Numbered from the stretch's first letter, positions 1-7,833 are shown. The stretch: 23,712 nt of DNA from DATKMS01 sp041497995 (GCA_041497995.1 JBGQHM010000062.1:1-23712), one strand, 5' to 3'. A program made the numbers and translations. The notes: generated from the letters alone by a model not told the origin.

Positions 1-703
1 CCAACGAGATGACGTGGATCTGGAACGGTGCACGCTCGCGCCCGTATTGCTTTCGCAGCTCGTTGAGGCGCGCGATCATCTGCGGTAGATCGTCGCTGCC
101 GGCGTGCATCCAGCCGTCTGAGATGCGCGCGGCACGGCGCAGCGCCGGCTCGGAGTGGCCGCCGATAAGGATCGGGATGGGCTCGGTCGGCACCGGGCAG
201 ATCTTGATGCTGGGGATGTCGTAGTAGCGCCCGTGGTACTCGTAGAAGCCGCCTGCGGTGAGGCCGCGGATGATCTCGATCATCTCATCCATGCGCTTGC
301 CGCGCGAATGCCAGTCCTGGCCACACACTTGGAAATCCTCGGGCCACGGGCTGAGGCCGACGCCGAAACCGAAACGGTTGCCGCTGAGCACGGCGATGGA
401 GCTCACTGACTTGGCAACCAACACCGGGTGACGGATCGGCAGCTTCACGACGAATGTCGTGAAGCGCAAGCGCGTGGTGACGGCGGCGAGCGCGGGAATC
501 AACGAGAACGGCTCGATGAACGGCTTGTCTTCCAAGAAGCGCCGGTCGCCGTCGGGCGTGTACGGATACTTGCTGTCCGACACTTCCGGATAGCAGATGC
601 TGTCGGGGACGATGAACGACGTCCAGCCCGACTCTTCCGCCGCCTTGGCGAGTGGAATGTAGTGACTCGGATCGCACATCGATTCGGCATACGAGAAGCG
701 CAT
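1..703 (-). CDS. LLM-class (luciferase-like) F420/flavin-dependent oxidoreductase, 3' end cut by window
   Basis: About 234 residues are visible from MRFSYAESMCDPSHYIP onward, with no stop before the window edge; the family is usually about 300 residues. Seen: a TIM-barrel-like pattern typical of bacterial luciferase-like enzymes, with ESGWTSFIVPDS near the start, LRFTTFVVKLPIRHPVLVAK, GNRFGFGVGLSPWPEDF, RGKRMDEMIEIIRGL and the late motif PIPILIGGHSEPALRRAAR. These match the F420-dependent LLM subfamily, which performs hydride-transfer or monooxygenase reactions in the cytoplasm; the substrate cannot be told. The start at 703 lies 3 bp beyond the stop of the upstream SnoaL-like gene, so the two are almost certainly co-transcribed and translationally coupled. 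Use of F420 rather than FMN is inferred from family resemblance only. Confidence 0.9.
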   Translation of the reverse strand, partial: MRFSYAESMCDPSHYIPLAKAAEESGWTSFIVPDSICYPEVSDSKYPYTPDGDRRFLEDKPFIEPFSLIPALAAVTTRLRFTTFVVKLPIRHPVLVAKSVSSIAVLSGNRFGFGVGLSPWPEDFQVCGQDWHSRGKRMDEMIEIIRGLTAGGFYEYHGRYYDIPSIKICPVPTEPIPILIGGHSEPALRRAARISDGWMHAGSDDLPQMIARLNELRKQYGRERAPFQIHVISL

Positions 704-706
704 CGC

Positions 707-1177
707 TCACTCCGTAGGTCGGACATCGAGCGCTCGCAGGATCACTCGATGGAAGCGCGTTGAGTATGTCGGCTCTTCGACGCGTTCGGCGATGCGCCAG
801 CCATCCGGCGTGCGCACCAGCTTGTCGCGGTAGTAGCCGCCCTCGAGAAAGACCGCGAGCCCGTCGCCGTCCTTCACGCCCATGGGGTTGAACAAGGCGC
901 AGCGGCTGGTCGCCGTGTCGCCAATGATCTGGACGGCGCGGTTCGTGACGAGATGCTGGGTCATCGGAAAGGTTGCCATGACTTGCGCAAGCCACGTGCG
1001 AATCTCGGGGAGATGCCCCTTGATGCCGCCGGCAGCGGTGTAGTCGATGAACGCGTCTGCGGTGAAGCAGGTGCTGAACAGCTCCCAGTCCTTTGCATCG
1101 AGCGCGCTGGCGTAGCGCGTGAGGAGATCGTCGATTTCGATGCGATCGGTAATCTGCTGCAGGGTCATGGCGGCCAT
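707..1177 (-). CDS. SnoaL-like / NTF2-fold protein
   Basis: A 156-residue protein, the normal size for a single SnoaL-like (NTF2 superfamily) cone-shaped domain. Seen: an N-terminal helix with ITDRIEIDDLLTRYASALD, then DWELFSTCFTADAFIDYT, a central MTQHLVTNRAVQIIGDTA strand pair and the closing GGYYRDKLVRTPDGWRIAERV, all standard for the fold. Members are small hydrolases, isomerases, dehydratases or ligand binders, so no reaction is assigned. The start at 1177 is preferred over 1258 because GGGAGGA lies about 8 bases upstream; the longer reading frame would begin inside a dispersed repeat. It precedes the LLM oxidoreductase by 3 bp, and such pairs are often seen in catabolic clusters. Confidence 0.88.
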   Translation of the reverse strand: MAAMTLQQITDRIEIDDLLTRYASALDAKDWELFSTCFTADAFIDYTAAGGIKGHLPEIRTWLAQVMATFPMTQHLVTNRAVQIIGDTATSRCALFNPMGVKDGDGLAVFLEGGYYRDKLVRTPDGWRIAERVEEPTYSTRFHRVILRALDVRPTE

Positions 1178-1237
1178 GAAGAGTTCCTCCCGGAGACGGC
1201 GGAGACTATCGCGTGACGGCACGACCCGCAACGCGCT

Positions 1238-1315
1238 AGGACCTGCGGCCAGCGTCATTTCTATGGTCCGCTCCCCGATGGGTCGCTCCGGGCTGCCAAG
1301 TCCGACAGGCTGCTG
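1238..1315 (-). repeat. Dispersed repeat, copy A (inverted relative to copy B at 19764-19839)
   Basis: Read on the minus strand, this 78-bp segment matches 19764-19839 on the plus strand at about 71 of 76 aligned positions, with one 2-bp gap. Shared landmarks in order are CCTGTCGGACTTGGCAGCCC, GAGCGACCCA, GGGGAGCGG, CCATAGAAATGACG and GGCCGCAGG. It lies in the divergent gap between the SnoaL-like gene and the phosphatase-fold gene. No protein is evident in it. It could be a mobile non-coding repeat or a structured RNA or regulatory element. Confidence 0.88.
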
Positions 1316-1336
1316 ATGTTGGCAACCGCCCGGCAG

Positions 1337-1371
1337 TGTGGCAATTCAGCGAGCGGAGGATCGCACGCATG
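1337..1371 (+). repeat. Duplicated leader with ribosome binding site, copy 1
   Basis: About 30 of 35 bases match 2263-2296, including GGAGGA and the start codon. Shared blocks are TGTGGCA, TTCA, CGAGCGGAGGA and CACG before ATGG. It fixes the start of the downstream gene at 1369, with GGAGGA at 1355-1360 and an 8-base spacer. Confidence 0.85.
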
Positions 1372-2205
1372 GACGGTTGCCTGCGAGTGCTCACCCTGAA
1401 CTGCTGGAATGTGTCCGAGCCCTATGCGGGGCGTATGGCATTGATCCGCGCCGGTATCACGGCGCTGCAGCCGGATCTCATCGGCTTGCAGGAGATCGTC
1501 GTGCGGCGCGACGGCTTTGATCAGGGTGCGCAGATTCTCGACGGGCTGGGCTACCACTGCGTGTACGGACCGGCGTTCCGTTGGGCCGATCACGGCGCAA
1601 TCCTGCCGCACGATCTCGATGGTGACGCGTTCGGGAACCTGCTCGCGGCGCGCTGGCCGATCCGCCGCAGCGCCGTGCGTCCCCTGCCTGGAGCGGAGAC
1701 CGGCGAGCGGCGCAGCGCCGTCGCGGCATGCGTCGAAGCCCCGTGTGGGACGATTCCGTTCATGACCACACACCTCAACTGGAAGTTCCACCACGGTGCG
1801 GTGCGCGAACGCCAAGCCGTGGTGGTCGCCGACTTCATGCACGAGTGGGCGCACGGGACGGACTTTCCACCCATTCTGGTCGGTGACTTGAACGCCGAGC
1901 CGGACTCGAGCGAAGTCCGCTTCTTGTGCGGCCGCACCTCCCTCGATGGACGCAGCACATACTTTCAGGATGCCTGGTGCGTGGCAGGTGACGGCGGCCG
2001 CGGCGTGACCTGGGACAACCGCAACCCGTTCGCGGCACTCGCGTACGAGCCCGATCGCCGCATCGACTACATCCTCGTTGGGTTGGCCGACTCGGTTCGC
2101 AACGGGCGCGGCTGGGTCGAGTCGGCGCGACTGGTTCTGCACGAACCGGCGGACGGGGTGTTCCCCAGCGACCACTTCGGGATCCTCGCAGAGATACGAG
2201 TGTGA
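1369..2205 (+). CDS. Endonuclease/exonuclease/phosphatase (EEP) family hydrolase
   Basis: A 278-residue protein covering one complete EEP (DNase I-like) fold. Motifs in order: LRVLTLNCWN (first Asn), LIGLQEI (metal-binding Glu), MTTHLNWK (His), VGDLNAEPDSSEVRFL (Asp/Asn pair), RRIDYILV and the terminal SDHFGILAEI with the catalytic Asp-His. All expected catalytic positions appear intact, so it should be an active Mg-dependent phosphodiesterase or phosphomonoesterase. The substrate (nucleic acid, sphingomyelin-like lipid, inositol phosphate) cannot be deduced. There is no signal peptide, so it is probably cytoplasmic. The start is chosen by GGAGGA 8 bases upstream; an upstream in-frame start at 1336 has no such site. 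An SnoaL-like gene with a near-identical leader follows 88 bp downstream. Confidence 0.9.
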   Translation: MDGCLRVLTLNCWNVSEPYAGRMALIRAGITALQPDLIGLQEIVVRRDGFDQGAQILDGLGYHCVYGPAFRWADHGAILPHDLDGDAFGNLLAARWPIRRSAVRPLPGAETGERRSAVAACVEAPCGTIPFMTTHLNWKFHHGAVRERQAVVVADFMHEWAHGTDFPPILVGDLNAEPDSSEVRFLCGRTSLDGRSTYFQDAWCVAGDGGRGVTWDNRNPFAALAYEPDRRIDYILVGLADSVRNGRGWVESARLVLHEPADGVFPSDHFGILAEIRV

Positions 2206-2262
2206 TGATTCGCGCGGCGGCGCCACGCAGGCACGCGCACACCATTGGCAAGTGCGGGTCAC

Positions 2263-2296
2263 TGTGGCAGTTCATCGAGCGGAGGACCACACGATG
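2263..2296 (+). repeat. Duplicated leader with ribosome binding site, copy 2
   Basis: Second copy of the leader at 1337-1371, with one base fewer just before the ATG. GGAGGA at 2281-2286 sits 7 bases before the start codon at 2294. The surrounding sequence is not similar to the first copy, so the match is confined to the leader. Confidence 0.85.
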
Positions 2297-2761
2297 GCCG
2301 ACCTACAGGAGATCGAAGCGATCAAGCGGCTCAAGTACAGGTATCTCCGCTGCCTCGACCTGAAGCAGTGGGCGGAGATGGCCGAGTGTTTCACGGAAGA
2401 CGCGACGGCGGCGTACGGTGACGGCAAGTACTCGTTCGCCGGACGCGACAAGATCATGCAGTTCCTGCGTGACGCGCTGGGGAGCCGGACCATCATTTCC
2501 AGCCATCGCGTGCAGCAACCGGAGATCGACCTCGTCAGCGCCACGGTGGCCTCAGGCGTGTGGGCACTCGACGACACGGTGATCGAGACACAGTCGAACA
2601 ACGTCATCCGCGGTGCCGCTTTCTACCACGACGAGTACGTCAAGATCGGCGGAGAGTGGAAGATCAAATCGACCGGCTATCAGCGTCTCTTCGAGGAGCG
2701 CTTCTCACGGGCTGACACGCCGAGCTGGCGGCTCACCGCCAATCGGTGGGCGGCGCAGTGA
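2294..2761 (+). CDS. SnoaL-like / NTF2-fold protein
   Basis: A 155-residue single-domain protein. Seen: EIEAIKRLKYRYLRCLDLKQW, MAECFTEDATAAYGDGKYSFAGRDKIMQFL, a central strand with ISSHRVQQPEIDLVSATVA, and HDEYVKIGGEWKIKSTGYQRLFEE at the end, the usual order for SnoaL_4-type proteins. It is a distant relative of the SnoaL-like protein at 707-1177, not a recent copy. Relatives include polyketide cyclases, dehydratases and ring-hydroxylating dioxygenase small subunits, so the reaction is left open. It has a very good ribosome binding site and probably shares regulation with the EEP gene just upstream, because the leaders are alike. It converges on the kinase gene at 2856. Confidence 0.88.
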   Translation: MADLQEIEAIKRLKYRYLRCLDLKQWAEMAECFTEDATAAYGDGKYSFAGRDKIMQFLRDALGSRTIISSHRVQQPEIDLVSATVASGVWALDDTVIETQSNNVIRGAAFYHDEYVKIGGEWKIKSTGYQRLFEERFSRADTPSWRLTANRWAAQ

Positions 2762-2792
2762 GCGGCTGACGATGCGAGCGGAGCACGTCGCT

Positions 2793-2809
2793 GCGCGCAA
2801 ACGGCGCGC
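2793..2809. terminator. Possible weak bidirectional hairpin between convergent genes
   Basis: GCGCGC, loop AAACG, GCGCGC in the 94-bp gap between the SnoaL-like gene (plus) and the kinase (minus). There is no T-tract on either side, so this is only a candidate. Confidence 0.25.
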
Positions 2810-2855
2810 TCTCGGTTGGCGGCGATGCGTGCGGGACCATCGAGCTGCTCCAAGG

Positions 2856-5800
2856 TCAGAGGCCGGAGAGCTCGAGCGTGAAGTAAATGGTCGCGCCGCG
2901 CTCGACCGCTGCCTCGGCCCACACTCGGCCGCCATGGCGGTGCACGATGCGTTGCACCGTCGCCAGGCCGATGCCGGTTCCTTCGAACTCCGATTCGCCA
3001 TGCAGACGCTGGAAGGCCCCGAAGAGCTTGTCCGCGTATGCCATATCAAACCCGGCGCCGTCGTCGCGGACGTAGAAGATAGCAGGGGAGCTTGGGGGCG
3101 GAGGGGCAGGGGAGATCTCCGCCGCCCCTCCGCTCCCCTGCCCCCCTGCGATCACTCCAAATTCGATCCGTGCCGCCGGATGTTTGCTCGTGTACTTCCA
3201 CGCATTGCGCAGGAGATTCTCCAGCGCGACGCGCAGCAAACGCGTGTCTCCCTTGGCGATGAGTCCCGGTGCGATGACGAACTCCACCGGCCGATGCGGC
3301 TGACTCTTCTGGAGATCGGCGGCAATGGCGTGTGCCAGGTCGCTGAGGTTCACCTCGTCTGACGCCATTTCTCCGAGGGTCACACGTGAGAGGCTGAGCA
3401 AGTCTTCAATGAGCTGCCCCATGCGGTGCGTCCCCGCATATATCCGGTCGAGGTAGTGCCGAGCGCGGCTGTCGAGATCCGCCGCATGCTCTTCCAGCAA
3501 CAGGCGGCTGAACTCCGCGACATGGCGTAGCGGCGCGCGCAGGTCGTGCGACACTGAATGGCTGAACGCCCCCAGCTCTTTGTTGGCCGCTTCGAGCTGC
3601 GCGGTGCGCTCTCGGATGCGCGCCTCGAGGACTTCGTTGAGCGTGCGGATCTCTTCGTCCGCCCGTCGTCGCTCTGTCGTGTTCTGCGCAATCCCAACGA
3701 TCCGTTGAACTCGTCCAGACGCGTCCTTCATCGGGAAAAGGGTGGTTTGGAACCAAGCGCGCCCCGGTGGCAGGTCCAGCACCTCCTCGTAGGTAACGGG
3801 GCTTCCCGAGTCGATGCAGCGGCGGTAGTTCGCTTGAACCGTGTGGACGACGTCTTTGGGTAGCACCTCTTCGAGGTATTTCCCGGTGACTTGCGCATCG
3901 GCGAGCCCCAGTATCCTTTCCTCTGCGGGGTTCAGTCCGGCGAACCGGAAACCACCGTCGACGGTGACGTCCAGAAGAAAGATGCAATCCGAGGTGTGCT
4001 CGAACACTTCACGGTAGCGCTGCTCGCTCTGGCGCAGGGCCTCTTCGATCTGTCTGCGTTCGGTGACGTCAACAACTATGCCGGCGATGCCGGCCAACTG
4101 GCCGTCCTCGTACAGAGGACGACTCGATGTCCGAACGCGACGAATCTGTCCCTGCCGGTCGAAGACGCGGAACTCGGTTGGTTCCAACTCGCCGCGCAGG
4201 GTCCGTTCAAAGCTCGCATGGAGATGCGGGAGGTCGTCGGGGTGAACGAATCGGGCGTACGATTGGCCGGTGAGTTCCTCCGCACTGTAACCCGACAAGA
4301 GCTCGACGGCAGGGCTGATGTACGTCACCGTTGCGTGGGTGTCGGTCACGAAGATCACGTCATTCAGGTTCTCAACCAACGAACGGTAGCGTTCCTCCGA
4401 ACGGCGGAGCGCTTCTTCCATCCGCGTGCGGTCCGTGACGTCTCTGGAATTGACTACCGCGCGCCGCGCGCCGCTGGCCGTTTGAAACGCCTTTCCCGTT
4501 GCTTCGAAGTACCGCCACTCTTGGTTCTTATGTCGACAGCGAAATATCACACCCACCGCTGAGTGAGCCCGCGCGGTGCGCACGGCGTGGCGATCGTCCG
4601 GGTGGATGAGGTCAAGGCTATTCGTGCCCACGAGCTCACTCGGATCATAGCCCAACACGTCCTTGTGATTGGGGCTGACGTACAGGACCTGTCCGTGCTC
4701 GCCCAGCTCGGCTATCAGATCGTGGGCGTTCTCGGTCACGCGACGATAGCGGTCTTCACTTTCATGCAACGCGTCTTCAATGCGTTTGCGCTCTGTGATG
4801 TCGATCCCGACCCCGACGAGATATGCGACATCATCGATGTCCATGCGCTTTCCGCTGAGCATGAAATGTCGCGCCGCGCCGCCTGTCGCGGCCAACCGCG
4901 CCTCTACTGCCGCGAACCCTTGCTGAAACACTTGCTCGATCGTGCGCGCCACCAGCGGCCGGTCGTCCGCATGCACCGTGAGCAGCGCATCCATGTGCTG
5001 GAGCTGCGACGCACTGAGGCCGGTGAGCTCTTCCTGCGCCTTGTTCCAGCGGACGAAACGGCCTTGCCGGTCGAGGACGTAGAAGGTGCCGGAGACACTG
5101 GCGATGATCGCATCGCTAAAGACCTTCTCCGTGCGCAGCGCCTGCTCGGCTCGTCTGCGCTCGGTGATGTCGTGCGCTACGCCTCGAACGATCGGCGTGG
5201 CAACGCCCTCGGTACGCAGGGTATTGCGGTATTCCCAGATCCTCCTTTCACCGCTCCGCGTCTGCATCGTCATCAATCCCTCGGCGCGGCCGTCGCGCCG
5301 TATCGTCTCCAGATAGTCGCCGAACCGTTCACGGACCTCGGGTGCGAGAATGTCTCGAATATTCTTGTTGAGAAGGTCGGGTTGCTCGTACCCAAGGGTC
5401 CGCGCAGGGGCGGCATTCACAGACACGATGCGGCCTTCGAGGTCGTGCGTGCAGATGAGGTCTTCGCTGTGCTCTACCAAGTCGCGGTAGCGATCTTCAC
5501 TCTCCCGCAATGCCTGGTCGGTGCGTGTGCGGGCCCGCCGCACTTCCACCTCTGCGAGCTCCCGCTCGACGGCAGGAACCAGCCGTGCCAACTTGTGCTT
5601 ACTGACGTAGTCGTGGGCGCCGGCTCTCATAGTCGTGGCCGCCACCTCCTCGCCCACTTGGCCCGAGACAATGATGACGGGCAGGTCGCAACCGCGTTCC
5701 CGGAGCAGGGCAAGCGCCGCAGGCGCAGAGAACTGTGGCATGACATAGTCGCACAGGATCACATCCCAGCTGTGCCGCTCCAGGGCTTCCACCAAGGCAG

Positions 5801-5951
5801 GTGCCGTATCCACGCGCTCCCACTCGGGCTGGTACCCACCGCGCTGCAACTCAAGGCGCACCAGCTCGGCGTCCTCTGCGGAATCATCCACCTGGAGTAC
5901 TCGCAGAGGAATTCGCTCGGACGCGGTGGTCGACGGCTCAGATCGGCGCAT
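2856..5951 (-). CDS. Multi-PAS sensor histidine kinase with N-terminal receiver domain
   Basis: About 1031 residues from the start at 5951; an in-frame ATG at 6011 would add 20 low-complexity residues, and neither start has a clear ribosome binding site. Order in the longer numbering: receiver at about 36-160 (acidic pair VDD 41-43, phosphoacceptor Asp88 in CDYVMPQ, Lys138); five PAS/PAC units at about 170-790, each followed by a DITERR-type linker and SEDRYR/SEERYR start; a coiled coil; HisKA with His822 in SVSHDLRAPLRHV; and an ATPase with N box (ENLLRNAWKYTSK), DDGAGFD and GTGIGLATVQRIVHRHGG. No membrane segments, so it is a cytoplasmic sensor of the phytochrome-like kinase class. An unusual 24-residue Gly/Pro/Ser insertion lies just before DDGAGFD. 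No partner response regulator gene is adjacent. PAS ligands cannot be predicted. Confidence 0.93.
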   Translation of the reverse strand: MRRSEPSTTASERIPLRVLQVDDSAEDAELVRLELQRGGYQPEWERVDTAPALVEALERHSWDVILCDYVMPQFSAPAALALLRERGCDLPVIIVSGQVGEEVAATTMRAGAHDYVSKHKLARLVPAVERELAEVEVRRARTRTDQALRESEDRYRDLVEHSEDLICTHDLEGRIVSVNAAPARTLGYEQPDLLNKNIRDILAPEVRERFGDYLETIRRDGRAEGLMTMQTRSGERRIWEYRNTLRTEGVATPIVRGVAHDITERRRAEQALRTEKVFSDAIIASVSGTFYVLDRQGRFVRWNKAQEELTGLSASQLQHMDALLTVHADDRPLVARTIEQVFQQGFAAVEARLAATGGAARHFMLSGKRMDIDDVAYLVGVGIDITERKRIEDALHESEDRYRRVTENAHDLIAELGEHGQVLYVSPNHKDVLGYDPSELVGTNSLDLIHPDDRHAVRTARAHSAVGVIFRCRHKNQEWRYFEATGKAFQTASGARRAVVNSRDVTDRTRMEEALRRSEERYRSLVENLNDVIFVTDTHATVTYISPAVELLSGYSAEELTGQSYARFVHPDDLPHLHASFERTLRGELEPTEFRVFDRQGQIRRVRTSSRPLYEDGQLAGIAGIVVDVTERRQIEEALRQSEQRYREVFEHTSDCIFLLDVTVDGGFRFAGLNPAEERILGLADAQVTGKYLEEVLPKDVVHTVQANYRRCIDSGSPVTYEEVLDLPPGRAWFQTTLFPMKDASGRVQRIVGIAQNTTERRRADEEIRTLNEVLEARIRERTAQLEAANKELGAFSHSVSHDLRAPLRHVAEFSRLLLEEHAADLDSRARHYLDRIYAGTHRMGQLIEDLLSLSRVTLGEMASDEVNLSDLAHAIAADLQKSQPHRPVEFVIAPGLIAKGDTRLLRVALENLLRNAWKYTSKHPAARIEFGVIAGGQGSGGAAEISPAPPPPSSPAIFYVRDDGAGFDMAYADKLFGAFQRLHGESEFEGTGIGLATVQRIVHRHGGRVWAEAAVERGATIYFTLELSGL
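3082..3149. repeat. GC-rich palindrome inserted in frame in the kinase ATPase domain
   Basis: GGGGCAGGGGAG at 3103-3114 pairs perfectly with CTCCCCTGCCCC at 3133-3144. GCGGAGGGGC (3098-3107) also pairs with 3124-3133, and GCAGGGG (3082-3088) with 3143-3149. On the coding strand it encodes a low-complexity stretch (GGQGSGG, then SPAPPPPSSP) between the strand after the N box and the DDGAGFD box, where related kinases have only a short loop. The reading frame is kept. Confidence 0.8.
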
Positions 5952-6238
5952 TGAACAGTGCCAAGTGCAAGAAGGACGCCGCCAGGTGTTCCTCCGACTC
6001 GCCCAAAGCACAACGGGACTGGCTCTCCGGCAGTCGCGACGCCCCTCGCGTTCGTGGGATAGGCTGCCCCACTATTGAGATGGATTGCAACAGGAGCACC
6101 CCGCTGCCGGCGACCTGCGCGCGCGGTACGTTGACCAGCATTGCCCGAGCCGGTAGCCCAGTGGCCCGGCCAGAGACCGTGAAGGGGATCGAGTATGCGG
6201 TCCTCGCTGCGAGCGATGGACGCTATCAGGCGAGCTAC

Positions 6239-6299
6239 ACCCCACCGCCGTAAGGACCCCCTGAGGGTTGTACCCGGGCTCTCGGTGCGGCGGTGGGGT
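6239..6299. repeat. 12-bp perfect inverted repeat with 37-base loop
   Basis: ACCCCACCGCCG at 6239-6250 pairs exactly with CGGCGGTGGGGT at 6288-6299. The loop contains a smaller GGG/CCC stem. There is no T-tract, so it is not a standard intrinsic terminator; a REP-like element or structured RNA is possible. Confidence 0.6.
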
Positions 6300-6501
6300 T
6301 CTCACGATCGAGATTCCAGCGTATGGAGTTCTCCACGGACCAGATACCTGAAGACGAACAGCCTGGTGATACCGAGGTGTTCCCAGAGCCCGTAGAAGAG
6401 CAGTTCGCTGGCCCAGGCAGGAGCGCGTGCAGGCGCGACCGTAGCGGAGTCACACCGGACGTCATGTCATTGCTCAATCTGCGGAAGGGCCATCTCCTTA
6501 T

Positions 6502-6518
6502 CGCCGCGCACGGCGGCG
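6502..6518 (-). terminator. Possible hairpin downstream of the cupin operon
   Basis: CGCCGC, loop of 5, GCGGCG, about 40 bases beyond the cupin stop on the minus strand. It lacks a clear U-tract. Confidence 0.3.
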
Positions 6519-6557
6519 TGACGGCGCAGGATGCCCCCCGAGCAGCAGCATCGCTGC

Positions 6558-6878
6558 CTACTTCAACTCGATCAGGATCTCGCGATAGCGCCGAGTGCCG
6601 ACGTTGACTGCGGTCTCGATCCCGCCGCGTGTGATGTAGCTGACCTTGCCCGGCTGCGCTGCGGCTTCGATGTACTGCGTGTATTTGCCGCCCGAGTCAG
6701 GTTCCGGGAGCGCGGCGATGCGCTCACCCTCGATTTGCACAATCAGGTAGTCCAACTCGTGCCGGTGGACGTCGGACTTCGCTCCCGGTTCCAAGTCGAG
6801 CTCCCACACCCTGACTCGCTCGTTCTCGAGCACGAGCTTCGTACCGATATCGCCGAGGATGCGCGTGCGTTCGCTCAT
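6558..6878 (-). CDS. Small cupin-domain protein
   Basis: A 106-residue single-domain cupin. Seen: VWELDLEPGAKSDVHRHELDYLIVQIEGE is cupin motif 1 with the His-x-His and downstream Tyr/Glu region; a looser motif 2 follows (GGIETAVNVGTRRYREILIEL). The His pair suggests metal binding. The start at 6878 is chosen for the GGAGGGGG run 6 bases upstream; a longer in-frame ATG at 6923 would overlap the preceding dehydrogenase stop. It is the last gene of the minus-strand operon SRPBCC protein, hydroxyacid dehydrogenase, cupin, with a 25-bp gap to the dehydrogenase. It may bind or modify a small carboxylic or aromatic compound, but this is inference. A second, unrelated-looking cupin ends the divergent operon. 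Confidence 0.85.
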   Translation of the reverse strand: MSERTRILGDIGTKLVLENERVRVWELDLEPGAKSDVHRHELDYLIVQIEGERIAALPEPDSGGKYTQYIEAAAQPGKVSYITRGGIETAVNVGTRRYREILIELK

Positions 6879-6903
6879 GATGGTCCCCCTCCGTGAGGAG
6901 CGT

Positions 6904-7833
6904 TCAGTAGCCGGCCGCGACATCGACGAGGCCGGTGAGCGGCTCGCCGGCTTGGTAGCGGCGCAGGTTGTCGATGAACGCCTGGACCAGCAGCTCCACT
7001 GCGCCGGGCATGCTCCACGAGATGTGCGGGCTCAGGCGGACGCGCGGGTGCGTGTACATCCAGTGTCCCTCGGGAAGCGGTTCCGGCTCGACCGCGTCGA
7101 GCGACGCCATCGCGACGCGGCCGTCGTCCAGCGCGGCGCGCAGCGCTTCTTGATCGACGAGCGCGCCGCGCGCGATGTTGACGAGATGCGCGCCCGGTTT
7201 GATGACGGCGAAGAGGTCGCGGCTGAACAGGTGATGCGTGGCTGGCGTTGCGGGCGCTGCGATCACCACGTGATCCGCTAAGGCTGCGAGCTCCGACACC
7301 GAACCCAGCACTTCCACACCTGCGATCTCGGACACCGCTCCCGAGTGGCGATAGGCCCGTACGCGCATGCCGAACGGCAACGCGCGTTGTGCCACGGCGG
7401 AGCCGATGCCACCGAGCCCAACCAGGCCCAACGTCTTGCCGCTGAGCGTGCCGAGGGCAGCGCGGCTCCACCCGTCGGGAGGCACGCTGTGAATCCACGA
7501 TTCCGGCAGGCGCTTCTCGAAGGCCAGCATGGTTGCAAGCACCCACTCCGCAATCGGGACGGCGCTGCCGCCGCGCGAGCAGGTCAACGTCTGACCAGTG
7601 AGCAGATGAAATGGAAACGCGTCGACGCCGGTGCCGAGCGCGTGAATCCAGCGCACGCCGCTGGCAAGAATCTTGTCCAGATTCGGCGAGGCCCACGGGT
7701 ATGTCAGGAGGACTTCGCCGCTGACGCCGGACGGCAACGGTCCCTCGTGTGGAATTGCGATGAGCTCCACTTGCGGCGCCGCCGCCCTGACCTTCGCGGC
7801 TACCGCTTCGCGAATTTGATAGAGGACTTTCAT
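6904..7833 (-). CDS. D-2-hydroxyacid dehydrogenase, NAD(P)-dependent
   Basis: A 309-residue protein of typical length. Seen: a substrate-domain half with GVRWIHALGTGVDAFP, the Rossmann motif TLGLVGLGGIGSAVAQRAL, VVIAAPATPATHHLFSRD, the catalytic Arg in LVNIARGALVD, the Glu in LDAVEPEPLPEGHWMY and the catalytic His in SPHISWS. All three catalytic residues are present. It should interconvert a 2-oxoacid and a D-2-hydroxyacid in the cytoplasm (glyoxylate/hydroxypyruvate-reductase-like branch). The residue after the second Rossmann strand is in AYRHS, without the acidic residue typical of NAD specificity, so NADP use is possible. The start overlaps the SRPBCC gene stop by 4 bp (ATGA), which supports translational coupling. 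The divergent operon encodes a 2-oxoacid oxidoreductase, which suggests linked 2-oxoacid chemistry. Confidence 0.93.
   Translation of the reverse strand: MKVLYQIREAVAAKVRAAAPQVELIAIPHEGPLPSGVSGEVLLTYPWASPNLDKILASGVRWIHALGTGVDAFPFHLLTGQTLTCSRGGSAVPIAEWVLATMLAFEKRLPESWIHSVPPDGWSRAALGTLSGKTLGLVGLGGIGSAVAQRALPFGMRVRAYRHSGAVSEIAGVEVLGSVSELAALADHVVIAAPATPATHHLFSRDLFAVIKPGAHLVNIARGALVDQEALRAALDDGRVAMASLDAVEPEPLPEGHWMYTHPRVRLSPHISWSMPGAVELLVQAFIDNLRRYQAGEPLTGLVDVAAGY

Larger units (their letters stand above)
5952..6557. other. 606-bp gap without a convincing gene
   Basis: The stretch lies between the kinase start and the cupin stop. All reading frames here are short or read like shadows. The plus-strand frame ending at 6253 finishes with a protein-like run (VKGIEYAVLAASDGRYQAS) but has no recognisable start or domain. 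A long inverted repeat at 6239-6299 and a small hairpin at 6502-6518 are listed separately. The part next to 5952 should hold the kinase promoter, but no clear box was recognised. Confidence 0.5.

Noticed and set aside
707..1258. Longer 183-residue form of the first SnoaL-like protein
   Set aside because: The extra 27 residues come from the dispersed repeat and have no ribosome binding site; the start at 1177 has a strong one.
1261..2262. 333-residue minus-strand open frame opposite the EEP-fold gene
   Set aside because: The plus strand has all the EEP motifs and a strong ribosome binding site; the minus frame has no domain and ends within the dispersed repeat.
4563..5954. 463-residue plus-strand open frame opposite the multi-PAS kinase
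   Set aside because: It lies wholly within the kinase gene on the other strand, has no recognisable domain, and the opposite frame carries complete receiver, PAS and kinase motifs.
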